Origin: Cyanobium sp. M30B3
Lineage (GTDB): Bacteria > Cyanobacteriota > Cyanobacteriia > PCC-6307 > Cyanobiaceae
Assembly: GCA_018399015.1 (NCBI GenBank)
Contig: CP073761.1
Span: 2,852,001 to 2,916,000 of the forward strand
Direction: 5' to 3'
Length of the DNA: 64,000 bases
Shown here: in pieces, positions 24,901 through 32,737 of the stretch
Layout of the letters: every line of letters starts with the position of its first letter
How positions within the stretch are numbered: the stretch's first letter is position 1
Notes under the pieces: generated by a model
What the model saw: the letters and a program-made list of their open reading frames with translations, nothing else
Told to the model about the DNA's origin: nothing
Database searches by the model: none
Program-made: the position numbers and the translations under genes

Positions 24901-27049
24901 GCAGAAGGAGGAAGGCAACAGTGGCAGCACGGTGTTCACATTCACAGTCACGCGGAGTGGTGATCTCACGGGCGTGAGCAGCGCATCCTGGTCTGTCGTA
25001 GGAACAGGCGCCAATCCAGCCGATGCCACTGATTTTGATGGTGCTGTTCTGCCGTCAGGAACAGTGACGTTTGCCATTAGTGAAAGCACACAGATTGTCT
25101 CGGTGAATGTGGCTGGCGACATCGCCGTAGAGGCTGATGAAGAGTTCGCCGTGACGTTGAGCAATAGCAGCGGAGCAACGATCAGCACAGCCACCGCTAC
25201 GGGCAGGATCATCAATGATGACTCCAACGCTGATACCAATCAGCCCCCCACAGCCCTCAATCTGTCGGCCAGCAGCTTCGATGAAAACATTCCTGCGGGC
25301 TCCACTGTCGCCACCCTGGCCACCACCGATCCCGACGTCGGCAACACCTTCACCTACAGCCTCGTCTCCGGCAGCGGTGACAGCGACAACGGCGCCTTCA
25401 GCATCGATGGCAACCGGCTTGTGATCCAGGCATCGCCTGACTTCGAGAGCAAGAGCTCCTTCAATCTCCGCATCCGCAGTACCGACCAGGGCAGCCTCTC
25501 GGTGGAGCGTGCCGTGATCCTTGCTGTCAACAGCCTCAACGACGGTCCAGCCACATTTGCAATCACCGGCACCCGCGCCGTTGGCCAGACCCTCACCGCC
25601 ACCGTCGCCACCCCTGATCCGGACGGCAATGGCAGCTTCTCCCACACCTGGCAGGCCTCTGCCGATGGCACCTCCTGGAACACCATCGGCACCGGCGTTG
25701 AGCTGACCATTGCACCGGCCCAGGAAGGCCAGCAGCTCCGCCTGCTCACCGCCTACACCGATGGCCAGGGTTTTGCGGAAGAAGTCATCACCACCGCAGG
25801 AACTGTTCCTCTCGCTCCTGCTCTTGCCATCGCACTGCTTTCAGCCGACAAGCCAGAAGGAGACAGCAGCTCGACAAACTTCACCTTCCGCGTCACCCGC
25901 AGCGGTGATCTCACCGGCGAAAGTAGAGCCCGCTGGAAAGTGACTGGCACCGGTACCAATCCCGCCAATGCCGCTGATTTTGCCAAGGGTCGTTTCCCTT
26001 CAGGGCCCATTCGCTTCCTCGCCGGCCAGAGCACCCGCACCATCACGATCCGCGTTGCCGGTGACACGATCTTCGAGCCCGACGAACAGTTCGCCATTTC
26101 GCTTTTCAATCCCACCGGCGCCTCCATCGATCCCGCTTTCGCCACGGCGATCGGCACCATCCGCAACGACGATGCTCCGCCATTACCGGAGCTGGCGATT
26201 GCCCGCGGCAGTGCTGTCAAGGTAGAGGGCTCCGGCGGAAGCACACCGTTCACTTTCACGGTGACTCGCACCGGGGATAGCTCCCAGGCCAGTTCAGCCC
26301 GGTGGGCGGTGACCGGTGCCGGTGCTAACCCGGCTGATGCGGCCGACTTCCCCCGTGGCGTCTTCCCCAAAGGCACGGTGCGCTTTGCGGCTGGAGACAC
26401 CACCAGCACGATCACCGTGAACGTGCGGGCCGATCGGGAGCAGGAGCTGGATGAGAGTTTTGCCATTACCCTCTCCAACCCAAGTGGCGCCACGATCCGC
26501 ACCGCCCGCGCCACCGGCATCATCCGCAATGACGACCTGATCGGCACCAGCGCCGCCGACACGATCGCTGGCACCAGACGTCCTCAGTTCATTGATGGCC
26601 TCGCCGGCCAGGACACCCTCACCGGCGGTGCCGGGCCTGATGTGTTCGGTTTCCGCTTTGGCCAATCCCGTATCCGTACGCCGGATCGGATCACCGATTT
26701 CCGCTTTGGCCAGGACACGATTGCCCTGCTCAATGGCCGGGGGCAGCCCCTGGCCGCTCCGGTGGCCTTCTCCCGCGCCACCAACAACAGCACTGCCACA
26801 AGCCTTGCGGCCCTGGCCGATGCGGTGTTCGCTGATGCCAATGGCCGCGCCGCCGGCAACCAACCCCTGGCAGCCAATGCAGCGGCACTCGTTCGCTCAA
26901 CCAATGCCGCCATCGCTGGCACCTACCTGCTGATCAACAACGGCACGGCAGGCCGCAGCTTCACCGGCGACCTGATGGTGAACATCACGGGGTACTCCGG
27001 CACACTGCCGGCACTGGGGGTTCGGCCGGTGGGGTCGGTGTTCGGTTGA
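2..27049 (+). CDS. Giant RTX/Calx-beta/FG-GAP surface protein with bluetail-type C-terminus (5' partial)
   Basis: The frame is open from the first complete codon at position 2 to a TGA at 27047-27049, giving at least 9015 residues. The first in-frame ATG (644) lies inside the repeat array and is not the start. By residue from position 2: RTX nonapeptides 1-324; a non-repeat insert 325-428; RTX 429-557; FG-GAP/VCBS-like 'DxDGDG' motifs about 2718-2967, 4266-4417 and 5679-5772; RTX 3428-3524 and 3841-3908; a PA14-like domain 4082-4230; fibronectin-III-like 5782-5915 and 6187-6300; cadherin/putative-Ig-like 7594-7800; Calx-beta-like 7804-7913; three clear Calx-beta domains 8292-8846 with a cadherin-like domain between; and a C-terminal tail 8849-9015 resembling the cyanobacterial bluetail domain (ends LLINN...ITGYSGTLP). 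RTX repeats bind calcium in type I secreted proteins, so export to the cell surface is inferred. No secretion genes are in the window. The exact role (adhesion, motility as in SwmB, grazing defence) is unknown. Confidence 0.93.
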   Translation, partial: GAGNDLIFGEAGDDLLRGGDGDDRIHGGTGNDRIFGDAGNDQLHGDLGDDTLEGGDGDDLLHGGGGNDLLRGGSGNDTLHGDDGNDTLEGGSGEDLLSGGQGNDLLRGGTGDDTLRGDAGNDTLEGEAGNDLLEGDSGNDLLLGGSGNDTLRGGTGNDTLLGGTGDDLLEGDDGDDLLRGESGNDLLRGNAGSDTLEGGAGDDRLEGGDGDDLLMGGVDDDHLLGEAGDDWLFGDEGDDLLEGGAGDDRLIGGAGADLLRGGSGHDQLEGGSGDDELHGDDGDDLLSGSEGADQLFGGDGADLLIGGSGKDQLVGGDGDDWLFGDLYDQSEALAGFAALLAHRGGGPFQSAEPFQLDEIFSLAVLEAGGALPLDAGSQPPALRWLQERLGVGHWSQLTDAQWHLLRLLDADPQDNPALSSPVNEDRLQGGAGNDWLFGGSGPDLLEGGIGGDLLFGGTGNDVLYGYQATINLQEQFLDGDDALYGGDGDDELWGGIGNDLLIGGAGNDKLVGDDSDDPILLSRARPGQNYAGRDVLAGGTGNDTLFGGLGTDVLFAGEGPERPDRGPDAADSFALFTEPAEPVDLAAASSAALEFLLGLNNTATNVRSLGFDRLVGGIDSDILVGHRLRPVGEAELHTALEAWKTQPLGDVNEDGVADTAQSLIASLSDLGDNDGFSLSEEGTRGFVLNRRSTDGVVYELAPGAGTDLVWNFYAGSHDGTRRRLSDGDTAISGELHTLDLSVSEVALAAGGSEIRFALDLNAIETDVIYLTAGLSFGSIDLQWRNWTIPELTSQLVSDLGTVQAINLLGQYISRNADDLPNSVAGSGINDDASLDWNALQVQLQGLTVSVLDADLHAAAVAAALLADAAHQDELWIALSQTYAPNQLFNSSVGVMSLIDRDTDQVLARFLNVSEDAIGRHNIDEQNVPPDRLVAEPGKAVFSQSERVTVPEGMARDANGATDLAAIEAQIRKITAIAADGTASGNWQNWRGLGLLGTKFGSSQWFDLNGNPDDGLELLITAGSTIQERIDRELPIWGIDLDGDGLLGSNGVYGAAALQIRDPNGLLPAYQNELLIAAATPMAVTLSEERSVDVPNPLGGDNPPLSYRVEAGTYAWRNDLVWFDGDGDGRLTLPLTPAAGEPAGPFDYITFKSLAPAGHHQLRTVGDVVDAGGWELVEELFYAGEPASEASTGRVVVSINTAIPGSALYLNTTRAEDLDGDGEARFDEAGTGFREITVLPAGVASASSPQVVGGDPSRDRRYPDGLKPQLNASFTLIPRSGQASKLSHQLLQAGWRSSGAGALSFEAWAYDLKASASVDGANRVTDVTASLARPLNLLIPTDSPVWRNDVSLTPVWSDQNGNGSPDLLLGNWLWLDPLEARGPLAPQLLLEVTSGLSTAQGDSSVLQPEWTSLVLESGGWPLSGDSPLWAFGQNSRDGNADSFGRIGDPAGGSSLWDGVERERSLQGAITPERFNDLLDLRIGDLAAAPGLIHATGSINRLQSLEESGFAHQRSGAFGERVLLAGVSFEGGGELRLTDSRGLLLARLDLPNVQGAVEVGWWSPDQAWALLQTSSEELQLWSVKVEQSAKGPQLDAELLATLPSDNGLLSAASQARVGNAPGKPPGLLLHLPIAPLLREGELAAGLRPEARLSIGSDSQFASFGMPVGPNQQASFVALSDGRLATIAGSDSLAILDPNGVVSRLELTLADGETINDGSLAASGSSLYWITSRFDARTGATQEFIWRSSDGAAPELVLKLGPGERVQQGFSSGWLKPAGPQGDLFLLDPDGYSGNAPLQLLRLPSDPASSGVAQRLADLVAPGFQGRSIGIADVAASSAADGSVNLLVYAAFSGAGSAELRLGRFQEDGSLLLEPLLVPAPNPVGNGTLPSAVQPLPDGGFLVLDGFGVEADRLVRVKPDLGVEPDFYRLGSPVRSWQALSGLGMTSYGEGIVFLDRRADLDNLVLSDGDGFRALKLADSRLVGDGSNTLTLQQLDRQLVVLQVGTSYSSGTDEQRLWRLESGDDRSDVLTPLSFSGGLPGTSTGGFYGTLTLADDKQGGLLLLATAGFGESTPPRLLHWAAGESSAAEVRLPSVILDADHLALVDLGDRIQLEARGSSTAGAELRLYNLQLDRSDAFQVPAWLEQLDRFTERDLPSLIQKGGLAGLSLSLMPVPGASPDSAELRLLDVLESTAADNPEMVGWIEDPAGQSWLVRALQEIDGDSGAPRTVALELLPVDGGAERAAIDASAIVRVQLASDLPISRVGGVAITAEGLLIAGIDASADGYYGSSRLNLQWLPLTAARLADNAGKTLAVPAANQLQVWLDSMGSTGSTGSTTVDGLLPFQAPQPDQGLLLFGSQPSDGYYSYAGYVDGGSQLWTLVLPSLAELERSRTSAQLGTLAERLSTAVLQVNGLSPRDLSLSAAGVVVAVGGSGDTFGSQLYSSEAAEAFLSRGSADAELYGPVQAALLETPAGMQARGLQVLIADPANPDRIEVIGELFAAGAAPVLAVWSSATGVPTADSSTGQVPPIGLRQLLTLDRTGTLQRQDVSAADLSTELLRSLDSPELLSATANLLVLRERSGEQRQLLVSGAGQWVVPQAYGTLLQISEDGQAISRRPDGSLELLRFDPSGLATPPAEGVTATLPVAWIRQRHALRDLVEGEPVLAVHLQRSDAFTRLDLVTGEAQARALVQLDLSDPQVLPLASDERALIRRLVAADLDGSGSEESLLLQGVISRPDPLIAGASQERPLLLLRDGPSRFDLDLSVSLEGLTTSRGNRVPRGVGLAEASALWVRVDPKLGFQALAQASAGAAAVLLAGNTSASASPRQADPLLAMLLQDPNAIGGWRGITPLIWRDANNDGLIDDGEGGELQPFGIYAGDLHVFDADGDGRGDLATIGFGAGTRRAADGSTLAIPETNLFLFHSTRADGTPILRDAGLNLYGLANGTISSGDIDGDGDLDLLLNGEDFFALPGSENNLADSSQAGGNPVTLIYRNLLSEAGVLAFENALFTANPYDPRWASFDYAFDAEELAVLPEVSPGTLAGLYELELHATDHRRAGVEHIRPFTEPDSSLHQGLVPVGNGPPYTIDRFKEELAQGTLLAMQRIFAEPLYTQTPNEAALLTTSPAGLDVQTPDGNWTWTPENSFYTTSSEDLADLVAFWRDQRASDSAINLSSAITAFTAIQRQQEVETYDLLEVLHGTAVQDEFRIGDSRQNLYGTPVSAGAKGTIVVIKDFNPFLDTVELYLPEDASFVWDQILYRKDPQASPAGFADRVLASDEGGNERAAERFLSQPILDSYGRQVSHSYVLQEYRPNDYTNASVNLGLRGAVLRINSIIDGVRAPETLIFFDGIDQDLLQFQTSFNEGRIRFASADDDARRQLRFIVSSNGSDGNDNLGEEDAYRIPFRRSLLGDWLEDAFTGLPEFFGVLTGGDGNDLLHGSRAAGAVPVVYLDGGLGDDTLYGSDVDGYTDILLGQEGNDLIIGLRGPNRMEGGSGNDTLIGGFNNDTLLGGAGDDLLVGGEGFDWLSHADDPSGVQVNLGWRQRPVLVLPGSGEALQLAPDTLVGDLPAELLALLSAMASRGFRRFDPSARLDDLLAELTAGETALLPELADITATNPVLWIPADPGGELVRLRRDALLRDVDPLVRASIETALLRQGVTPRSTLSVVEASRLAASSQLVDLGNLKVVATGVAAYGARDGWGDSDRIETALFDLPGSGIAEAALARDAARLLAVPTNSLRDLALELQQEWQTLQDALAAGDPVPPPATPLADQGRAQLRSSFSEATSDQLIQAGQSGDVEVWLNAFARAIATEQPPALSSRAVAEALRGVLSQIENIEGSAFNDVLLGDNQNNTIRGGSGHDLLMGGRGNDHLDGGPGNDRLYGGEGNDVLEGGGGRDLLVGGPGDDRYSLRTPLLTLEEAFRALGGDPESLQPVELDGELISWEKFRLWADPRRWRGEVQWQQYERLGFLPDQLLYRRAAADAQVGWLRHTAGGTVIRDEGGLTGSEDELILELPQLLSLDGVQAGSIGFVRGNGAGRSGNNDLIIDLDADGVVNPDRDLTIEDYFFADGTGAGAISAIRQYGLVGDYYFGADFQQRFLRRVDATIDFDWGYLLPTGIDLDNATGLPSSWDGALSARWNGQLQPEHEGFYRFRVTADAGRQDAWELFVDGEKIDSDGEQLKLRADRAVDLELRWRDPAVNGSSGDHAVKLEWSLNGGAFETIGTESLRTGVTITSLDVLGSTDLLVPQLNRELYSRETEGWESGVAWGDVDNDGDLDLLHWGFDQLGNGEAQILINDIDAAGRRSFTASFDLPAFDRIHQAEWGDWNRDGWIDLLVSGQRTGADFVPRNVVEVLQNDGGLGFQVVTPAHWAAAITDWEDDPTAILRAAWGDLDADGLPDVAVSSDMGDSLLVLPGNGDTPFEQELLAGMSGTRLQFGHFDSEQGEHGSADRDLLNPLQRLASGMDIAAHRSWQGLDYSQVSQNTTVRFWESDSTLFDIPLDLVVLDGFLAALEPQLPGYADLELDADESNNQRLDSTMLVQLELGRGSFEASYALFRLPRSLFEEPDGSFLFSADTGVEESAPDSQSALVELARDGAGSELDAFLLDHQEHWQLLGNGAFNQTPLTFRHDPDYVYFLGIDDTLIQVRDNVRSDLLNAPFNLSELTGLEGVPVVHHRPLPLNSQQSPLQAEARRFLAELFHLTTGVGSKGEPLIDAWGVASLEPWLERFQEELRLQTDQSLYLQFSPGKPQTEASLGQSQGLALPPLPREAAVAPQDQFANAPNPFEIVGLEPFELFPAQKLILQVLQGSIDQELINLLASNPELQQITEDFSKQLGKATDSTEVSRTSQVVTDNSSDLYWDVELESTSGGEIFSYQRLQEEAPSGIKLAFIESPSGDKLRSRTLSTQVSGSGEVQRVAAFSEFPQQELTLDPNEQNLSSVYAAYWLPTGGGRTLDIHLETSIDNPLTFNWLREFEAQFNDVAETKTSEQFDPLASMLAIQFKDPIDVHSINLEVAFVDNLLGGKFALDPSADAFDPGFQPFRVAQYVKNGIDDNGEPIFALADERITWLQGNQLYQDPYQGKVDAISFTPYYEFDDAQGFRLPLAGGLPDTGLRLAIDDIYLTTESTTTYALNYSTFATDPSGSDLLISGYQGQQLSGNEVGEAELQITDQALQMSVTNLQLLLRPLLDLRRSTREQFTLEAITFAANSRGSYNVQVSFGDGSIALVPLTFNSTPNAAAQAAKLLLAALNGPVLRIEFFPVNPAGTTLLNHSLGIESLTLASASGGSSSFSLASDLTSARLEELGALPAAARLHLDTAVLQGLSADRVAIAELERRLGQVLETLDGDSFAELVARGRSLFGKQADGGSPFSSLELAELLRRDLILRPSDIGLIDDIYSFNEAIELLLKPVESPLEVLRNTAPLLPSPIPEQRLSLERLRLAEGSLFPDGTIAAFGDVDLGGPLTDLYLGGRRAGMVAYDPVFALPGMPGAAEAARSALPSLAMVTLYDDIHLLSEAGLQRSQPANPAADRRPPLLPGPLGEGTLDAGNAFVHRDFSLAELIGTPIPGRTYQIQAISEFAAQLVGPTAAPVALRLQILDANGQLIDRLQDDDNLLPAEASRDFDVLTFTWSEKMAQARLRVAPAVNFDDGTSLAEASELLADSAFRLQVGILDTPALEEGSATWADVDNDGDLDLLLTGIDAQTGLLTTQLLRNPLVGGGSSFERISIALPGLQRAVASWGDFDLDGDLDLAISGVQGSAELPYLQIFRNTTSQRLSDPAAGEPPFAGILNRRPDRPEALGVHWNGDQGAVQLGWTFSHLLNDDAPYSYNLGIGRAPRSGDDRVAPGQGLVFDMVSPLADPLSGERRLAAAGNQGFHNAGLFRGGLPGETYHWSVQAVDKGFRGSVWADGTDFTIQPLQPLLDEAHQLISQRADEPLPDSASPAVDPSTLSIDLDSDGLRDRIRYDAGSGRLLVEQGHGASGQLLRPFLGPSAALIPGQPTFLGALPHDASDVLLTAVDRSFLAADATGQWTFSVDLDGAGGADAHPLASFRSGDPLGAELDLAADLLTRQRYRLKEASGDVRLFLNGADVREPLNVEGAFANLSFTLEDARSGALRFLFTDPAGPTAGDITLALVPAVGGNGPATYSLRLQDLGDGRPDLLVSWREASEADPDRSEDRYALIANEAVRGNQAPGAPVLVGLESATDGSALLLRWQPGSDAETPQSLLRHQWRLLSGDGSPAWQELPADSATDGLLITAAQLQEAGQAYALEPGSSLSLQLRVVDAGEREALSAAAELSVPAAPIPDTRPELVGINAIRLSEGDSLQHRGSGAIPLQLRQRLEAVEPGAVGALAAGPAAISLHLPDWLLHVGSFVLLNPDGSTEPVPADRVTPAAEAGVLSMALQADQLELLAFVPTRQATGRAPLSLQWQQGFEDGAVPAIQLSQPLELRFRDGGDRIPSTASVAARSGSLDRWTLRVPQLAQLIDGISGRRLDLAGLADHTTNGLAINSLPGWEQRFGRAISARDLELQVLLLPDDDDQSVWQLTATGSQARALIDGLQLLNADALADSSLSLTHSPVQRASIVRPADDDSTEQRALTPALLPEQTYRLEVTVRETAGDPATTTTSTQVLEVSSDHTPTIEELHQALATHEAFADLPFHLDIDDPDPESPSRLLLDWKDETPAEGPGRSTEVLLVAVNAGSSGPTALGPQSLATPLQLDGNFAGDGRSLLELRADLEAQPDGQDTAIDSIAVAPLQVRADRDLLIPFSKDEGISEVRLERVDLGNSPGEHDDHLKLIEADGVLRLALPASPAAEPPRILSLTGGSIGQVDQGGAAYSMIDADAAAFGVHVLDPGRVLQVAGGGLLLNGVVAPEQLWLRWESVATGSGRQEGFVAYASAADAEADRGRLANLSLAGAAASLTFTPPGGSFQAYRLSFSSSDGADLSDYSRLLFVESGEPEAVIAHLNRSAGIGPDHQLVLPVGLSEPAPIPVPPDDEVPPPFAASASLGVPGAVAANFPGIDIGYPSKAPQWRAGERWSEVVLPLRGDGISPGEFPLDDARAETAAETFLLQLNGDEAIRPGTLSTTITLSNDDSRPVLAVTLLEAPDPADRSLLLRAELGVDGRALRSEDIANARVVLLRPGGLDPLGLGELSFTADGRASVSTTSRRLTLPSGLQAGELRLGVDLGRGVSAESAPFSWIPDDPGPAPWLPQRADLASLSAQAGEDSGSLLQFNPDASPEEAAIQRTLLQLSADALVSADDLPLLPVSAAGEAEPPAFGGFQSRELNNTQADEQLASSRWLLVSSGSDGATSHTAFYRPLLNQASANTISGLGLPPTLIDAAGARLLELSLRRQDSPDAVLLRQRGTARELSPLLAGFTFTPDEPGPLALELVLQETLADAAPGSSPAGSLRLFSQTLLFEVSGGKLLEPTAPSLSDTDDAGLRLFLEGRGLLLLEDLSFKDANAALAADDQAAAAGLKLQLQLLGYSGADDAPFPDGLLSLSDLGLIPAPAGSGGDGLVLQSIRSTTPAAEPLQLQRISVPFGSGEQRRTVKAWVLRPGVDHHGELNLALDYSDGRSLVSTALPLMVQNVPDAPRRVPGSESLLRLNLETGPRPDGSPPTIDLHDLVVDPDGDPLHFSLAEGSVLPAGMELDSESGILTIDSLPFTAIGSYLVTIVASDGDPSTESLNLRFEIGIRERNLPPVWNLPTELESGTDGSGTWDLLAQRWVLDVNGDPLRFSLASADDRPLPSGIRLEGARLLIDPATPAGSYALRLTSSDGLERPAVEALTTLVVHAPPVVPVPTLRVAGSLAVNEGQAFALELLLDRPAPAELSLNWTLVPTSGGPVSPPGGRSGVLRFSAGSERVLLQLPTVDDAVLQGDRELELRLETDNPGLQLPTAPVRLLLQDDEAPALLLTSRWLNDRELELIYDPSAARAGGTGLELSLSDPTGGGLFAAARLSDVFLSGWVGETLEGGTLQLRWSDPLAAAWPGPSANVRLARLQFDRPAASSSPEIRIVGRAGEEQLLRWIDSPWQAPRIQPLQEQLGVIVAEAGAPVQIEGALAAALAITANGDLLILDARALLERRYGLDPSLGVRRNGELIQLDLSALMPGDGAALQLSQQEWSLLPVEARDGTPAQKASQSLLLRSQQGSSLSEISFNPFTGEALAAAEQLAPDREPLFGQLGFSLDGITPGSLQRLELSLPEGGVLDPVLLKQNAAGAWEPFGYDPITGTGAQFHDDNGNGRADRAVLWIRDGGRGDRDGLVNGRIVDPALIAGSLESTPPPPPPLPELSIAATSAQKEEGNSGSTVFTFTVTRSGDLTGVSSASWSVVGTGANPADATDFDGAVLPSGTVTFAISESTQIVSVNVAGDIAVEADEEFAVTLSNSSGATISTATATGRIINDDSNADTNQPPTALNLSASSFDENIPAGSTVATLATTDPDVGNTFTYSLVSGSGDSDNGAFSIDGNRLVIQASPDFESKSSFNLRIRSTDQGSLSVERAVILAVNSLNDGPATFAITGTRAVGQTLTATVATPDPDGNGSFSHTWQASADGTSWNTIGTGVELTIAPAQEGQQLRLLTAYTDGQGFAEEVITTAGTVPLAPALAIALLSADKPEGDSSSTNFTFRVTRSGDLTGESRARWKVTGTGTNPANAADFAKGRFPSGPIRFLAGQSTRTITIRVAGDTIFEPDEQFAISLFNPTGASIDPAFATAIGTIRNDDAPPLPELAIARGSAVKVEGSGGSTPFTFTVTRTGDSSQASSARWAVTGAGANPADAADFPRGVFPKGTVRFAAGDTTSTITVNVRADREQELDESFAITLSNPSGATIRTARATGIIRNDDLIGTSAADTIAGTRRPQFIDGLAGQDTLTGGAGPDVFGFRFGQSRIRTPDRITDFRFGQDTIALLNGRGQPLAAPVAFSRATNNSTATSLAALADAVFADANGRAAGNQPLAANAAALVRSTNAAIAGTYLLINNGTAGRSFTGDLMVNITGYSGTLPALGVRPVGSVFG
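1286..1673 (+). repeat. Second RTX block of the giant protein
   Basis: Degenerate GGxGNDxLxG nonapeptides resume after an insert of about 100 residues. They are themselves broken by short spacers around 1399-1440 and 1540-1600. They continue the calcium-binding roll of the same protein. Confidence 0.9.
10283..10573 (+). repeat. Third RTX block of the giant protein
   Basis: About nine RTX-like nonapeptides ([36 protein letters not shown] types) with two spacers. The block follows a long non-repetitive region and precedes a helical-looking segment rich in Leu, Ala and Arg (about 10620-11500). Confidence 0.9.
11522..11725 (+). repeat. Fourth RTX block of the giant protein
   Basis: Seven RTX nonapeptides starting at a '[14 protein letters not shown]' type lead-in that is common in RTX proteins, and ending with a GPGDDRYSL cap. 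A PA14-like domain follows about 500 bp downstream. Confidence 0.92.
24875..26538 (+). repeat. Three Calx-beta domains, repeated at protein and DNA level
   Basis: Domains at 24875-25222, about 25820-26178 and 26189-26538 share the order EG(N/D/S)xGST..FTFxVTRxGD, then A-x-W-x-V-x-GxGxNPAxAxDF, then DExFAxxLxNPxGA, and end in I-x-N-D-D. They are similar enough at the DNA level to suggest internal duplication. A cadherin-like and an Ig-like domain separate the first from the second. Calx-beta domains bind calcium and act as rigid extracellular spacers. Confidence 0.88.
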
Positions 27050-27051
27050 GC

Positions 27052-27070
27052 TGAGGGAGCCTGCCCCTCA
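27052..27070. terminator. Possible bidirectional hairpin between the giant gene and dcd
   Basis: TGAGGG (27052-27057) and CCCTCA (27065-27070) form a perfect 6-bp stem with a 7-nt loop in the short gap between two convergent genes. The right arm covers the dcd stop codon. There is no T-tract on either strand, so intrinsic termination is uncertain. Confidence 0.35.
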
Positions 27071-27661
27071 CACCCGCGCCAGCGTCACCCGCTCGGGCTG
27101 GTGCTGGTATTTGCCGGCCCGGTCCTGGTAGGTGACCTCGCAGGGGTCGCCCTCGAAGAACAGCAGCTGGCAGATGCCCTCGTTGGCGTAGATGCGGCAG
27201 TCGGCGCCCGAGGAATTGCTGAATTCCAGGGTGAGATGGCCTTCCCAGCTGGCCTCAGCGGGGGTGGTGTTCACGATGATGCCCAGCCGGGCGTAGGTGC
27301 TCTTGCCCAGGCAGATCACCGTGATGTTGGCCGGCACCCGCATCTTCTCGAGGGCCACACCCAGGCCATAGGAATGGGCCGGCAGGATGAAGTACTGGCC
27401 GTCGTCGTCCTGATGCAGGGGGGCGGGCTCCAGGTTGGCGGGATTGAACCGCTTGGGGTTCATCACCGTGCCCGGCACATGGCGGAAGATCAGAAATTCC
27501 TGGGCTGAGAGCCGCAGGTCGTAGCCGTAGGAGGAACAGCCGTAGCTGAGCAGCGGGCCGCTGCGCGCCTCCGGATCCAGGTGGCGCACCAGCGTGGGCT
27601 GGAACGGCTCGAGCATGCCGGCCGCAGCCTGCTCCTTGATCCAGCGGTCGTTCTTGAGCAT
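27068..27661 (-). CDS. dcd: dCTP deaminase
   Basis: A 197-residue protein, the usual length for Dcd, which deaminates dCTP to dUTP and feeds dTTP synthesis in the cytosol. The C-terminal half carries the family motif around TPAEASWEGHLTLEFSN, with the catalytic Glu in the EASWEGH segment and the GKSTYARLG nucleotide-binding loop before it. It is convergent with the giant gene (18-bp gap) and lies 12 bp downstream of the CobO-like gene, probably in one transcript with it. No good ribosome-binding site is visible before the ATG. Confidence in the family is high. Confidence 0.95.
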   Translation of the reverse strand: MLKNDRWIKEQAAAGMLEPFQPTLVRHLDPEARSGPLLSYGCSSYGYDLRLSAQEFLIFRHVPGTVMNPKRFNPANLEPAPLHQDDDGQYFILPAHSYGLGVALEKMRVPANITVICLGKSTYARLGIIVNTTPAEASWEGHLTLEFSNSSGADCRIYANEGICQLLFFEGDPCEVTYQDRAGKYQHQPERVTLARV

Positions 27662-27673
27662 CGAGGAGAGGAG

Positions 27674-28285
27674 CTAGATCCCCCGGCGCAGCTGGGTGAC
27701 CTGATCGGCCATCGCCATCAGTTCCGGTCCCATGGCCGGTCCCGTCAGGATGACATCCATCTGGGCCGGGCGCCGCTCCAGCACGTCCAGCACCTCCTCC
27801 CGGCCCACATAGCCCAGGTCCATCGCCAGCCCCAGCTCATCGAGCACCAACAGGTCGACGGCGGCGCCCAGCAACACCTCCCGGCTGTGCTGCCACACCT
27901 CCGCCACCGCCTCCCGCACCTCGCTCCGGTGCTGCTCGGCGGGCTCAGCCAGGCAGGCCGGCACCGCCGGACGCAGCCAGCGCAGCCTGCCGCACAGCCA
28001 GGGGCTGGCGGCCAGTCCCTGGTCGACACCACCCTTGAGAAACTGGCTCACCAGCACCCGGCTGCCCAGACCGGCCGTGCGCAGGGCCTGGCTGAGCACC
28101 GTGGCGAAACTGCCCCGGAAGGGGGCCGTGTGGATCTGCAGCATGCCCTCCGGCTGGGGCACCAGGCGCAGGTGCGACACAGCGGAGCCAGCGGGCCGAT
28201 GCACCGGCAGCGCGCGATGGCCAGCCCCCACCGGGCCGATGCCGGCCTTTGCTGCGCCGATGCCGGCGGGGAGACTGGCGGTCAT
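27674..28285 (-). CDS. CobO/BtuR-like P-loop protein with degenerate Walker A
   Basis: Resembles the cob(I)yrinic acid a,c-diamide adenosyltransferase family (CobO/BtuR), which adenosylates corrinoids in B12 synthesis. It keeps the family's QFLKGG strand (residues 81-86) and a Walker B-like LDELGLA (148-154). The expected GDGKGKTT P-loop is replaced by HTAPFRGSF (52-60), which has no GK(S/T). Length is 203 aa from the ATG at 28285, chosen because GGAG sits 8 nt upstream; an in-frame ATG at 28324 would add 13 residues. It lies between dcd (12 bp) and ntcA (divergent). Without the P-loop lysine, ordinary ATP-dependent adenosyltransferase activity is doubtful, so the function is left open. Confidence 0.72.
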   Translation of the reverse strand: MTASLPAGIGAAKAGIGPVGAGHRALPVHRPAGSAVSHLRLVPQPEGMLQIHTAPFRGSFATVLSQALRTAGLGSRVLVSQFLKGGVDQGLAASPWLCGRLRWLRPAVPACLAEPAEQHRSEVREAVAEVWQHSREVLLGAAVDLLVLDELGLAMDLGYVGREEVLDVLERRPAQMDVILTGPAMGPELMAMADQVTQLRRGI

Positions 28286-28418
28286 GGGTGGCGCTCCAGG
28301 CAATCCTGAATGTAGCGGTCGCAAGGCCGATCACAACCAAAGGACACCATCCCTGGTGGATACGTCCGTACCAGGCCGCGGGCTGGCCAGTCGGCCGCCA
28401 GACGGCAGGCCACAAAAG

Positions 28419-28460
28419 GTGTGGATTGCTACATGGAGGGGGGACGACGATCCTTAGGGT
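28419..28460 (+). promoter_or_regulatory. NtcA-activated-type promoter upstream of ntcA
   Basis: GTG-N8-TAC at 28419-28432 is one base off the NtcA consensus GTA-N8-TAC, with a full TACA right half. After 22 nt comes TAGGGT at 28455-28460, which fits the -10 pattern TAN3T. This spacing is that of class II NtcA-activated promoters and predicts a transcription start near 28467, just before the ATG at 28485. It implies autoregulation of ntcA. Confidence 0.6.
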
Positions 28461-28484
28461 CCGCCCATCTGCCCGCCCCTTTCC

Positions 28485-29225
28485 ATGGTTGGCGCCACGC
28501 GCGGCTTCAGCCGCACAGCCAGCACGCCCAGCTCCGGGGAACCTGGAACCGTGAGCGGGATCGGCTCGGCCAGCCAGGGCAGCCAGACCCTGCTGGAGGT
28601 GATTCGCGGCCTCAACGGCAGCAGCGTTGAAACCGTGGAGCGCGGCAAGACGATCTTCTTCCCCGGCGATCCCGCTGAGCGGGTCTACCTGCTGCGGCGC
28701 GGGGCCGTGCGGCTCTCCAGGGTGTACGAGAGCGGCGAGGAGATCACCGTGGCCCTGCTGCGGGAGAACAGCCTGTTCGGCGTGCTCTCCCTGCTCACCG
28801 GCCAGCGCTCGGATCGCTTCTATCACGCCATCGCCTTCACCCGGGTGGAGCTGATCACCGCCCCGGCCACGTCCGTGCGCAAGGCGATCGAACAGGACGC
28901 CAGCGTGGGGCTGCTGCTGCTCCAGGGCCTCTCCTCCCGCATCCTGCAGACGGAGACCATGATCGAAACCCTCACCCACCGCGACATGAGTTCGCGGCTG
29001 GTGAGCTTCCTGCTGGTGCTCTGCCGCGACTTCGGCGTGCCCGGCATCGAGGGGATCACCATCGACCTGCGCCTCTCCCATCAGGCCATTGCCGAGGCGA
29101 TCGGCTCCACCCGGGTGACGATCACCCGGCTGCTGGGGGATCTGCGCCAGGAGGGCCTGCTGCAGATCGACCGCAAGAAGATCACCGTGTTCGATCCGAT
29201 CGCCCTGGCCAAGCGGTTCAGCTGA
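28485..29225 (+). CDS. ntcA: Global nitrogen regulator NtcA (CRP/FNR family)
   Basis: NtcA is the cyanobacterial CRP-family transcription factor that senses 2-oxoglutarate and activates nitrogen-assimilation genes. From about residue 50 the protein follows the NtcA sequence closely: [48 protein letters not shown], and a C-terminal helix-turn-helix at 197-218 ([22 protein letters not shown]). From the ATG at 28485 it is 246 aa. A GTG at 28551 would give 224 aa, nearer the usual 222-225. The ATG is kept because it lies about 18 nt after the predicted transcription start, but the first 22 residues are low complexity and the start is unsettled. It is divergent from the CobO-like gene. Confidence 0.97.
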   Translation: MVGATRGFSRTASTPSSGEPGTVSGIGSASQGSQTLLEVIRGLNGSSVETVERGKTIFFPGDPAERVYLLRRGAVRLSRVYESGEEITVALLRENSLFGVLSLLTGQRSDRFYHAIAFTRVELITAPATSVRKAIEQDASVGLLLLQGLSSRILQTETMIETLTHRDMSSRLVSFLLVLCRDFGVPGIEGITIDLRLSHQAIAEAIGSTRVTITRLLGDLRQEGLLQIDRKKITVFDPIALAKRFS

Positions 29226-29276
29226 AAAGAGGGATCCAGGGGCACCGGGGGATACTGGGCCCAGTCGCCGAAACCC

Positions 29277-30551
29277 GTGACGGGCTGGCTGCTGATTCTG
29301 ATGCTGCTGGTGCTGGGGGGGGTGCTCTCCACCCTGGGCGACCGGCTGGGCAGCCGCGTCGGCAAGGCACGTCTCAGCCTGTTCAACCTGCGGCCCCGGC
29401 ACACGGCGGTGGTGATCACCGTGCTCACCGGCAGCCTGATCAGCGCGGTGTCCCTGGGGCTGATGCTGCTGGTGAGCCAGCGGCTGCGCACCGGCCTGTT
29501 TGAGCTCGACCAACTGGAGGAGCGGCTGCGGCAGAGCCGGGAGCAACTGGCAGGCAGCCGCTCCCAGCTGAAGAACAGCCAGGCCCAGCTGCAGGCGAGC
29601 CAGAGGGATCTGGCGGCCAGCAGGGTCGCCCTTCAGTCCAGCAAAACCCAGGTGGCCCAGGCCCAGCAGGGCCAGCGACGGGTTCAGCAGGAACTGGCCC
29701 AGGCGGAGCAACGGGCCACGGCCCTGCGGCGGGAACTGGCGCCGCTGCAGCAGCAACGCGCCCGGTTGGAAGCTGAGCGCGACCGGCTCAGTGGCGAGGT
29801 GAACCGCCGCGACGCCGAAATCCGCCGCACCGAAGCGGAGCTCGCCCAGCTGGGCGACAGGATCGCGGCCGGCGCCAGCGAGCTCGAGGAGCTGGAAGCC
29901 AACCTGATCGCCCTGCGCCGCGGCGATGTGGTGCTGACCAGCGGCCAGCCCCTGGCCACCGCCAAGGTGAAGCTGGAGCGACCGGCCCAGGCCAAGGAGG
30001 TGATCACCGCCCTGCTGCAACAGGCCAATCTCAACGCCTTCCGGCGGGTGCTGCCCGGTGAACCACCCGACCGCCAGATCCTGCTGGTGCCGGTGAGCGA
30101 CATCAAGAAACTGGAAGACCTGCTCGGCCAGCCGGGCAGCTGGGTGGTGAGCATCCGTTCCGCGGCCAATGTGCTGCGCGGTGAGAAACAGGTGCTGGCC
30201 TTCCCCGACCTGCGTCCCAACCGCCGGGTGGCCCGCAAGGGGGACATCCTCGCCAGCACCACCATCGAAGGGGATCTGCGCGACCCGGAACAGATCGCCC
30301 GGCGGATCAACCTGTTGCTGGCGGCAGCCTATGCCCGCGTGCAGCGCCAGGGCAGCCTGGCCGATGGGCTGCAGTTTGACGTGGGCCAGTTCAACCAGCT
30401 CGCCCGCACCCTGGCCGATCGGCCGGCCGGCCAGGTGGTGCAGCTGGAAGCCGTGGCCAGGATGGACAGCGAGACCCCTGATCCCGTTGGGGTGGAGCTG
30501 CGCCAGATGCCGATCCGTGGCAATGGGCCCCAGGGCCCGCGCCGACCGTGA
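29277..30551 (+). CDS. DUF3084 membrane protein with long coiled coil
   Basis: A 424-residue protein of the cyanobacterial DUF3084 family. It has a hydrophobic N-terminal segment (about 1-18), a second membrane segment (about 43-67), then a Gln/Arg/Leu-rich coiled coil (about 75-220) and a globular C-terminal domain. The start is a GTG at 29277. It follows ntcA by 51 bp on the same strand, and its last 4 bp (GTGA) overlap the next gene, so the two are probably translationally coupled. The biochemical role of DUF3084 is unknown; the architecture suggests a membrane-anchored scaffold. Confidence 0.85.
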   Translation: MTGWLLILMLLVLGGVLSTLGDRLGSRVGKARLSLFNLRPRHTAVVITVLTGSLISAVSLGLMLLVSQRLRTGLFELDQLEERLRQSREQLAGSRSQLKNSQAQLQASQRDLAASRVALQSSKTQVAQAQQGQRRVQQELAQAEQRATALRRELAPLQQQRARLEAERDRLSGEVNRRDAEIRRTEAELAQLGDRIAAGASELEELEANLIALRRGDVVLTSGQPLATAKVKLERPAQAKEVITALLQQANLNAFRRVLPGEPPDRQILLVPVSDIKKLEDLLGQPGSWVVSIRSAANVLRGEKQVLAFPDLRPNRRVARKGDILASTTIEGDLRDPEQIARRINLLLAAAYARVQRQGSLADGLQFDVGQFNQLARTLADRPAGQVVQLEAVARMDSETPDPVGVELRQMPIRGNGPQGPRRP

Positions 30552-31018
30552 CCTCCCCTGACGGGCTGGGCATCGCCGGGCTGGATCCAGGGCGCAGCAA
30601 GTGCGGCCTGGCCGTGACGGATCGGGCCGGCCAGGCGATCGTGGCCGCCGCGATCCTGCCGCCGACCGACAGCCTGGCGCTGCTGCTGCAGTGGCGGCAC
30701 CAGGGGCTCCGGCTGGTGGTGCTCGGCAACGGCACCGGCAGTGCCGACTGGTGCAGAGAGCTCGCGGAGGCCGCCCTGCCCAGCCAGCAACTGGACGAAT
30801 GGGGCACCACGCTGGCGGCGCGCCAGCGCTACTGGCAGCTCGAGCCGCCCCGCGGCTGGCGCCGTTGCCTGCCCAGCGGCCTGCGCCTGCCCCCCCGCGA
30901 CATCGATGACGTGGTCGCCCAGCTGCTGTTGGAGCGCCATCTCGGCAGGCCCCTGGCGCGGCACTGCGGCCCGGTATGGCGCCGACGACCCGGCGTCAGA
31001 GACGGGCTCGCACCGTGA
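30548..31018 (+). CDS. YqgF/RuvX-like RNase H-fold protein
   Basis: A 156-residue protein with the RNase H-fold pattern of Holliday-junction resolvase-like/pre-16S rRNA nuclease proteins: GIAGLDPGRSKCGLAV (Asp13), a VVLGNG strand (57-62), Glu84 in DEWGTT, and a C-terminal acidic IDDVVAQLLLERHL (119-132). It starts at the GTG that overlaps the DUF3084 stop. Its 3' end overlaps the convergent DUF3146 gene by 23 bp. It is shorter and more divergent than canonical RuvX, so the precise activity (rRNA maturation or junction resolution) is inferred only from the fold. Confidence 0.7.
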   Translation: MTSPDGLGIAGLDPGRSKCGLAVTDRAGQAIVAAAILPPTDSLALLLQWRHQGLRLVVLGNGTGSADWCRELAEAALPSQQLDEWGTTLAARQRYWQLEPPRGWRRCLPSGLRLPPRDIDDVVAQLLLERHLGRPLARHCGPVWRRRPGVRDGLAP

Positions 31019-31253
31019 AGGCGTAGTCGGCCCCTGGCTCCAGCTGGTAGTCGGCCCGCAGCAGAAAGCGCAGCAGCGCGTCCTGGATCAGGGCCCGTCC
31101 CAGGGAGGGCTCCACGCTCAGTTCGCCGCGATCAAAGGCCCAGCGGAAGGTCCAGGCGAAGTTGCCGGCACTCACCTCCCCCTCCAGCAGGCGCTCGCTG
31201 AAGCTCTGGTGCAGCACCCGCAGGCGGGCCGTGGTGGCGGGCAGACGGGCCAT
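30996..31253 (-). CDS. DUF3146 family protein
   Basis: A small 85-residue soluble protein matching the cyanobacterial DUF3146 family, with a core of SAGNFAWTFRWAF, GELSVEPSLGRALI and LEPGADYAFTVRA. It is the last gene of the minus-strand cluster psbH-tatA-pth-DUF3146, 4 bp after pth, and overlaps the end of the convergent YqgF-like gene. No function is known. Confidence 0.75.
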   Translation of the reverse strand: MARLPATTARLRVLHQSFSERLLEGEVSAGNFAWTFRWAFDRGELSVEPSLGRALIQDALLRFLLRADYQLEPGADYAFTVRARL

Positions 31254-31257
31254 GGGC

Positions 31258-31869
31258 TCAGCCTGGCGCGGCCTGGCCGCGAAAACCGTTCAGACGGTTA
31301 CCGGCCCGCTCCAGCCCCAGCCGTTGCATCAGGCCGATGCCGGCCTCCACCTCCGTGAGCACGTCGTTGAGCAGGGGGCGCTCGGCGGGGCTGAAGCGCC
31401 CGAGCACATGGCCGATGGTGCGGGCCCTGCGCTCCTGTGGATTCTCCGCCGGGGCGCCGATACCGATGCGCAACCGGGGGAAATCCTGGGTGCCGAGGTG
31501 GCTGATGGCGCTGCGCAGGCCGTTATGGCCGCCGGCACTGCCGCTGGCCCGCAGGCGCAGCCGGCCCAGGGGCAGATCCATGTCATCCACGATCACCAGC
31601 AGGTCCGCCGGCTGCAGGCCGAACCAGTCGAGGGCGGCGCGGATGGAGCGACCGCTGTCGTTCATGAAGGTCTGGGGCATCAGCAGCCGCAGCCGCGTGA
31701 CGCCCTGGCCCACATCCGCCAGCAGGCCATGGAGCTTGGGCTGCTGGCGGAAGGAGCCGCCCAGCTCGGCCGCCAGGCGCTGCACGGCCATGAAGCCGAC
31801 GTTATGGCGCGTGTCGAGATATTTCGGCCCGGGATTGCCGAGGCCGACCACCAGCTGGAGACCAGGCAC
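31258..31869 (-). CDS. pth: Peptidyl-tRNA hydrolase
   Basis: A 203-residue enzyme that cleaves the ester bond of peptidyl-tRNAs released from stalled ribosomes. Family signatures are VVGLGNPGPKY with Asn11, the catalytic His22 in TRHNVGF, MPQTFMNDSG with Asn70, the DDMDLPLG acidic loop (95-102) and GGHNGLRS with Asn116. The length is normal. It sits 6 bp after tatA and 4 bp before DUF3146 in one cluster. Confidence 0.96.
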   Translation of the reverse strand: MPGLQLVVGLGNPGPKYLDTRHNVGFMAVQRLAAELGGSFRQQPKLHGLLADVGQGVTRLRLLMPQTFMNDSGRSIRAALDWFGLQPADLLVIVDDMDLPLGRLRLRASGSAGGHNGLRSAISHLGTQDFPRLRIGIGAPAENPQERRARTIGHVLGRFSPAERPLLNDVLTEVEAGIGLMQRLGLERAGNRLNGFRGQAAPG

Positions 31870-31875
31870 GGCCGT

Positions 31876-32190
31876 TCAGCTGGAGGGGCCGTCCTGGACG
31901 GGCGCGGCGCCCTGCTCGATCGACTCACCCTCCTCCGCTGCTGGCGAGGTTGCTTCGGACACCTGCACGGGCTCGGCACTGGACAGGGAAGCAGGCGTTT
32001 CCGCCGGGGCGTCCACGGTGGCGATGGCGGTTCGGAACTCCTTCTCGAACTCACTGGAGGCCGACTGAAAACCCTTGAGGGTGCGCCCCAGGGTGCGGCC
32101 CAGCTCCGGCAGGCGCTTGGGGCCGAACACAAGCAGGCCGATGGCGGCAATCACCGCCAACTCAGGTAAGCCGATACCGAAGAAATTCAT
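31876..32190 (-). CDS. tatA: Twin-arginine translocase subunit TatA/E
   Basis: A 104-residue protein with the TatA plan: a short N-terminal membrane helix (LPELAVIAAIGLLVF), the FGPKRLPELGRTLG hinge and amphipathic helix (22-40), then an acidic, Ala/Pro/Glu-rich soluble tail. TatA oligomers form the conduit for folded twin-arginine proteins in the thylakoid and plasma membranes. It lies 31 bp after psbH and 6 bp before pth. TatA versus TatB/E cannot be settled, but a single TatA-type protein is usual here. Confidence 0.92.
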   Translation of the reverse strand: MNFFGIGLPELAVIAAIGLLVFGPKRLPELGRTLGRTLKGFQSASSEFEKEFRTAIATVDAPAETPASLSSAEPVQVSEATSPAAEEGESIEQGAAPVQDGPSS

Positions 32191-32221
32191 CGCGTCAGGG
32201 GGACCGCCGGGGCGGGAGGCC

Positions 32222-32422
32222 TCAGCCAGCCCCGTTCCAGTTGACGTTGATGCCCTCGAGCAGCAGCGACTGGTTGTACAGCTGCAGGATCACCAGCAGG
32301 AACACCAGGAACAGCAGCATGAAGATGCCCATCACGGGGGTGGTGCCCCAACCGGGCACGACCTTGCCGTACTCCGAGTTGAGGGGGCGCAGCAGGTCGC
32401 CGAGACGGGTGCGTTGAGCCAT
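32222..32422 (-). CDS. psbH: Photosystem II reaction center protein PsbH
   Basis: A 66-residue single-span thylakoid protein. It opens [20 protein letters not shown] and has GWGTTPVMG and one membrane helix (about 29-50). PsbH sits next to CP47 and is needed for PSII assembly and stability. It heads the minus-strand cluster with tatA, pth and DUF3146, and is divergent from psbN, the classic psbH/psbN pairing. Confidence 0.97.
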   Translation of the reverse strand: MAQRTRLGDLLRPLNSEYGKVVPGWGTTPVMGIFMLLFLVFLLVILQLYNQSLLLEGINVNWNGAG

Positions 32423-32460
32423 GGCTGCTTCGGCCTCTCAGGCAGGAAATCGCTCTGGTT

Positions 32461-32466
32461 ACTGTA
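32461..32466 (-). promoter_or_regulatory. Possible -10 box for psbH
   Basis: Read on the minus strand, TACAGT lies about 40 bp upstream of the psbH ATG and fits the TAN3T -10 pattern. No convincing -35 hexamer is seen at the usual distance, so this is a weak call. Confidence 0.3.
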
Positions 32467-32585
32467 AGGGTCTCGCCCGCTGCGGCGGGAGCGGCTGTCG
32501 AGAGTTGTGATGGAGGCCCCCGGGCCGCTGCCCACGCCGCCGGCATCCACCACCAACCCCAGCCCCACCCGCCTGCCTTCGCCTG

Positions 32586-32735
32586 ATGGATCCCAGCAGC
32601 ACCGGTTCCCCCGCTCTCTCGGTTGCGCTCACGGTGCTGGCCGTGTTGCTGGGGCTCACCGGCCTCGGCATCTACCTGGCCTTCGGTCCGCCCTCCAAGG
32701 GCCTCACCGATCCCTTCGACGACCACGACGACTGA
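32586..32735 (+). CDS. psbN: Photosystem II assembly protein PsbN
   Basis: A 49-residue protein running from the ATG at 32586 to a TGA at 32733. It has an N-terminal hydrophobic helix (about 11-33) followed by the PsbN signature YLAFGPPSKGLTDPFDDHDD. PsbN assists PSII reaction-centre assembly and is not a stable PSII subunit. It is divergent from psbH (163 bp between the starts), and its stop is 2 bp from the end of the convergent mannosidase gene. Confidence 0.95.
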   Translation: MDPSSTGSPALSVALTVLAVLLGLTGLGIYLAFGPPSKGLTDPFDDHDD

Positions 32736-32737
32736 GA

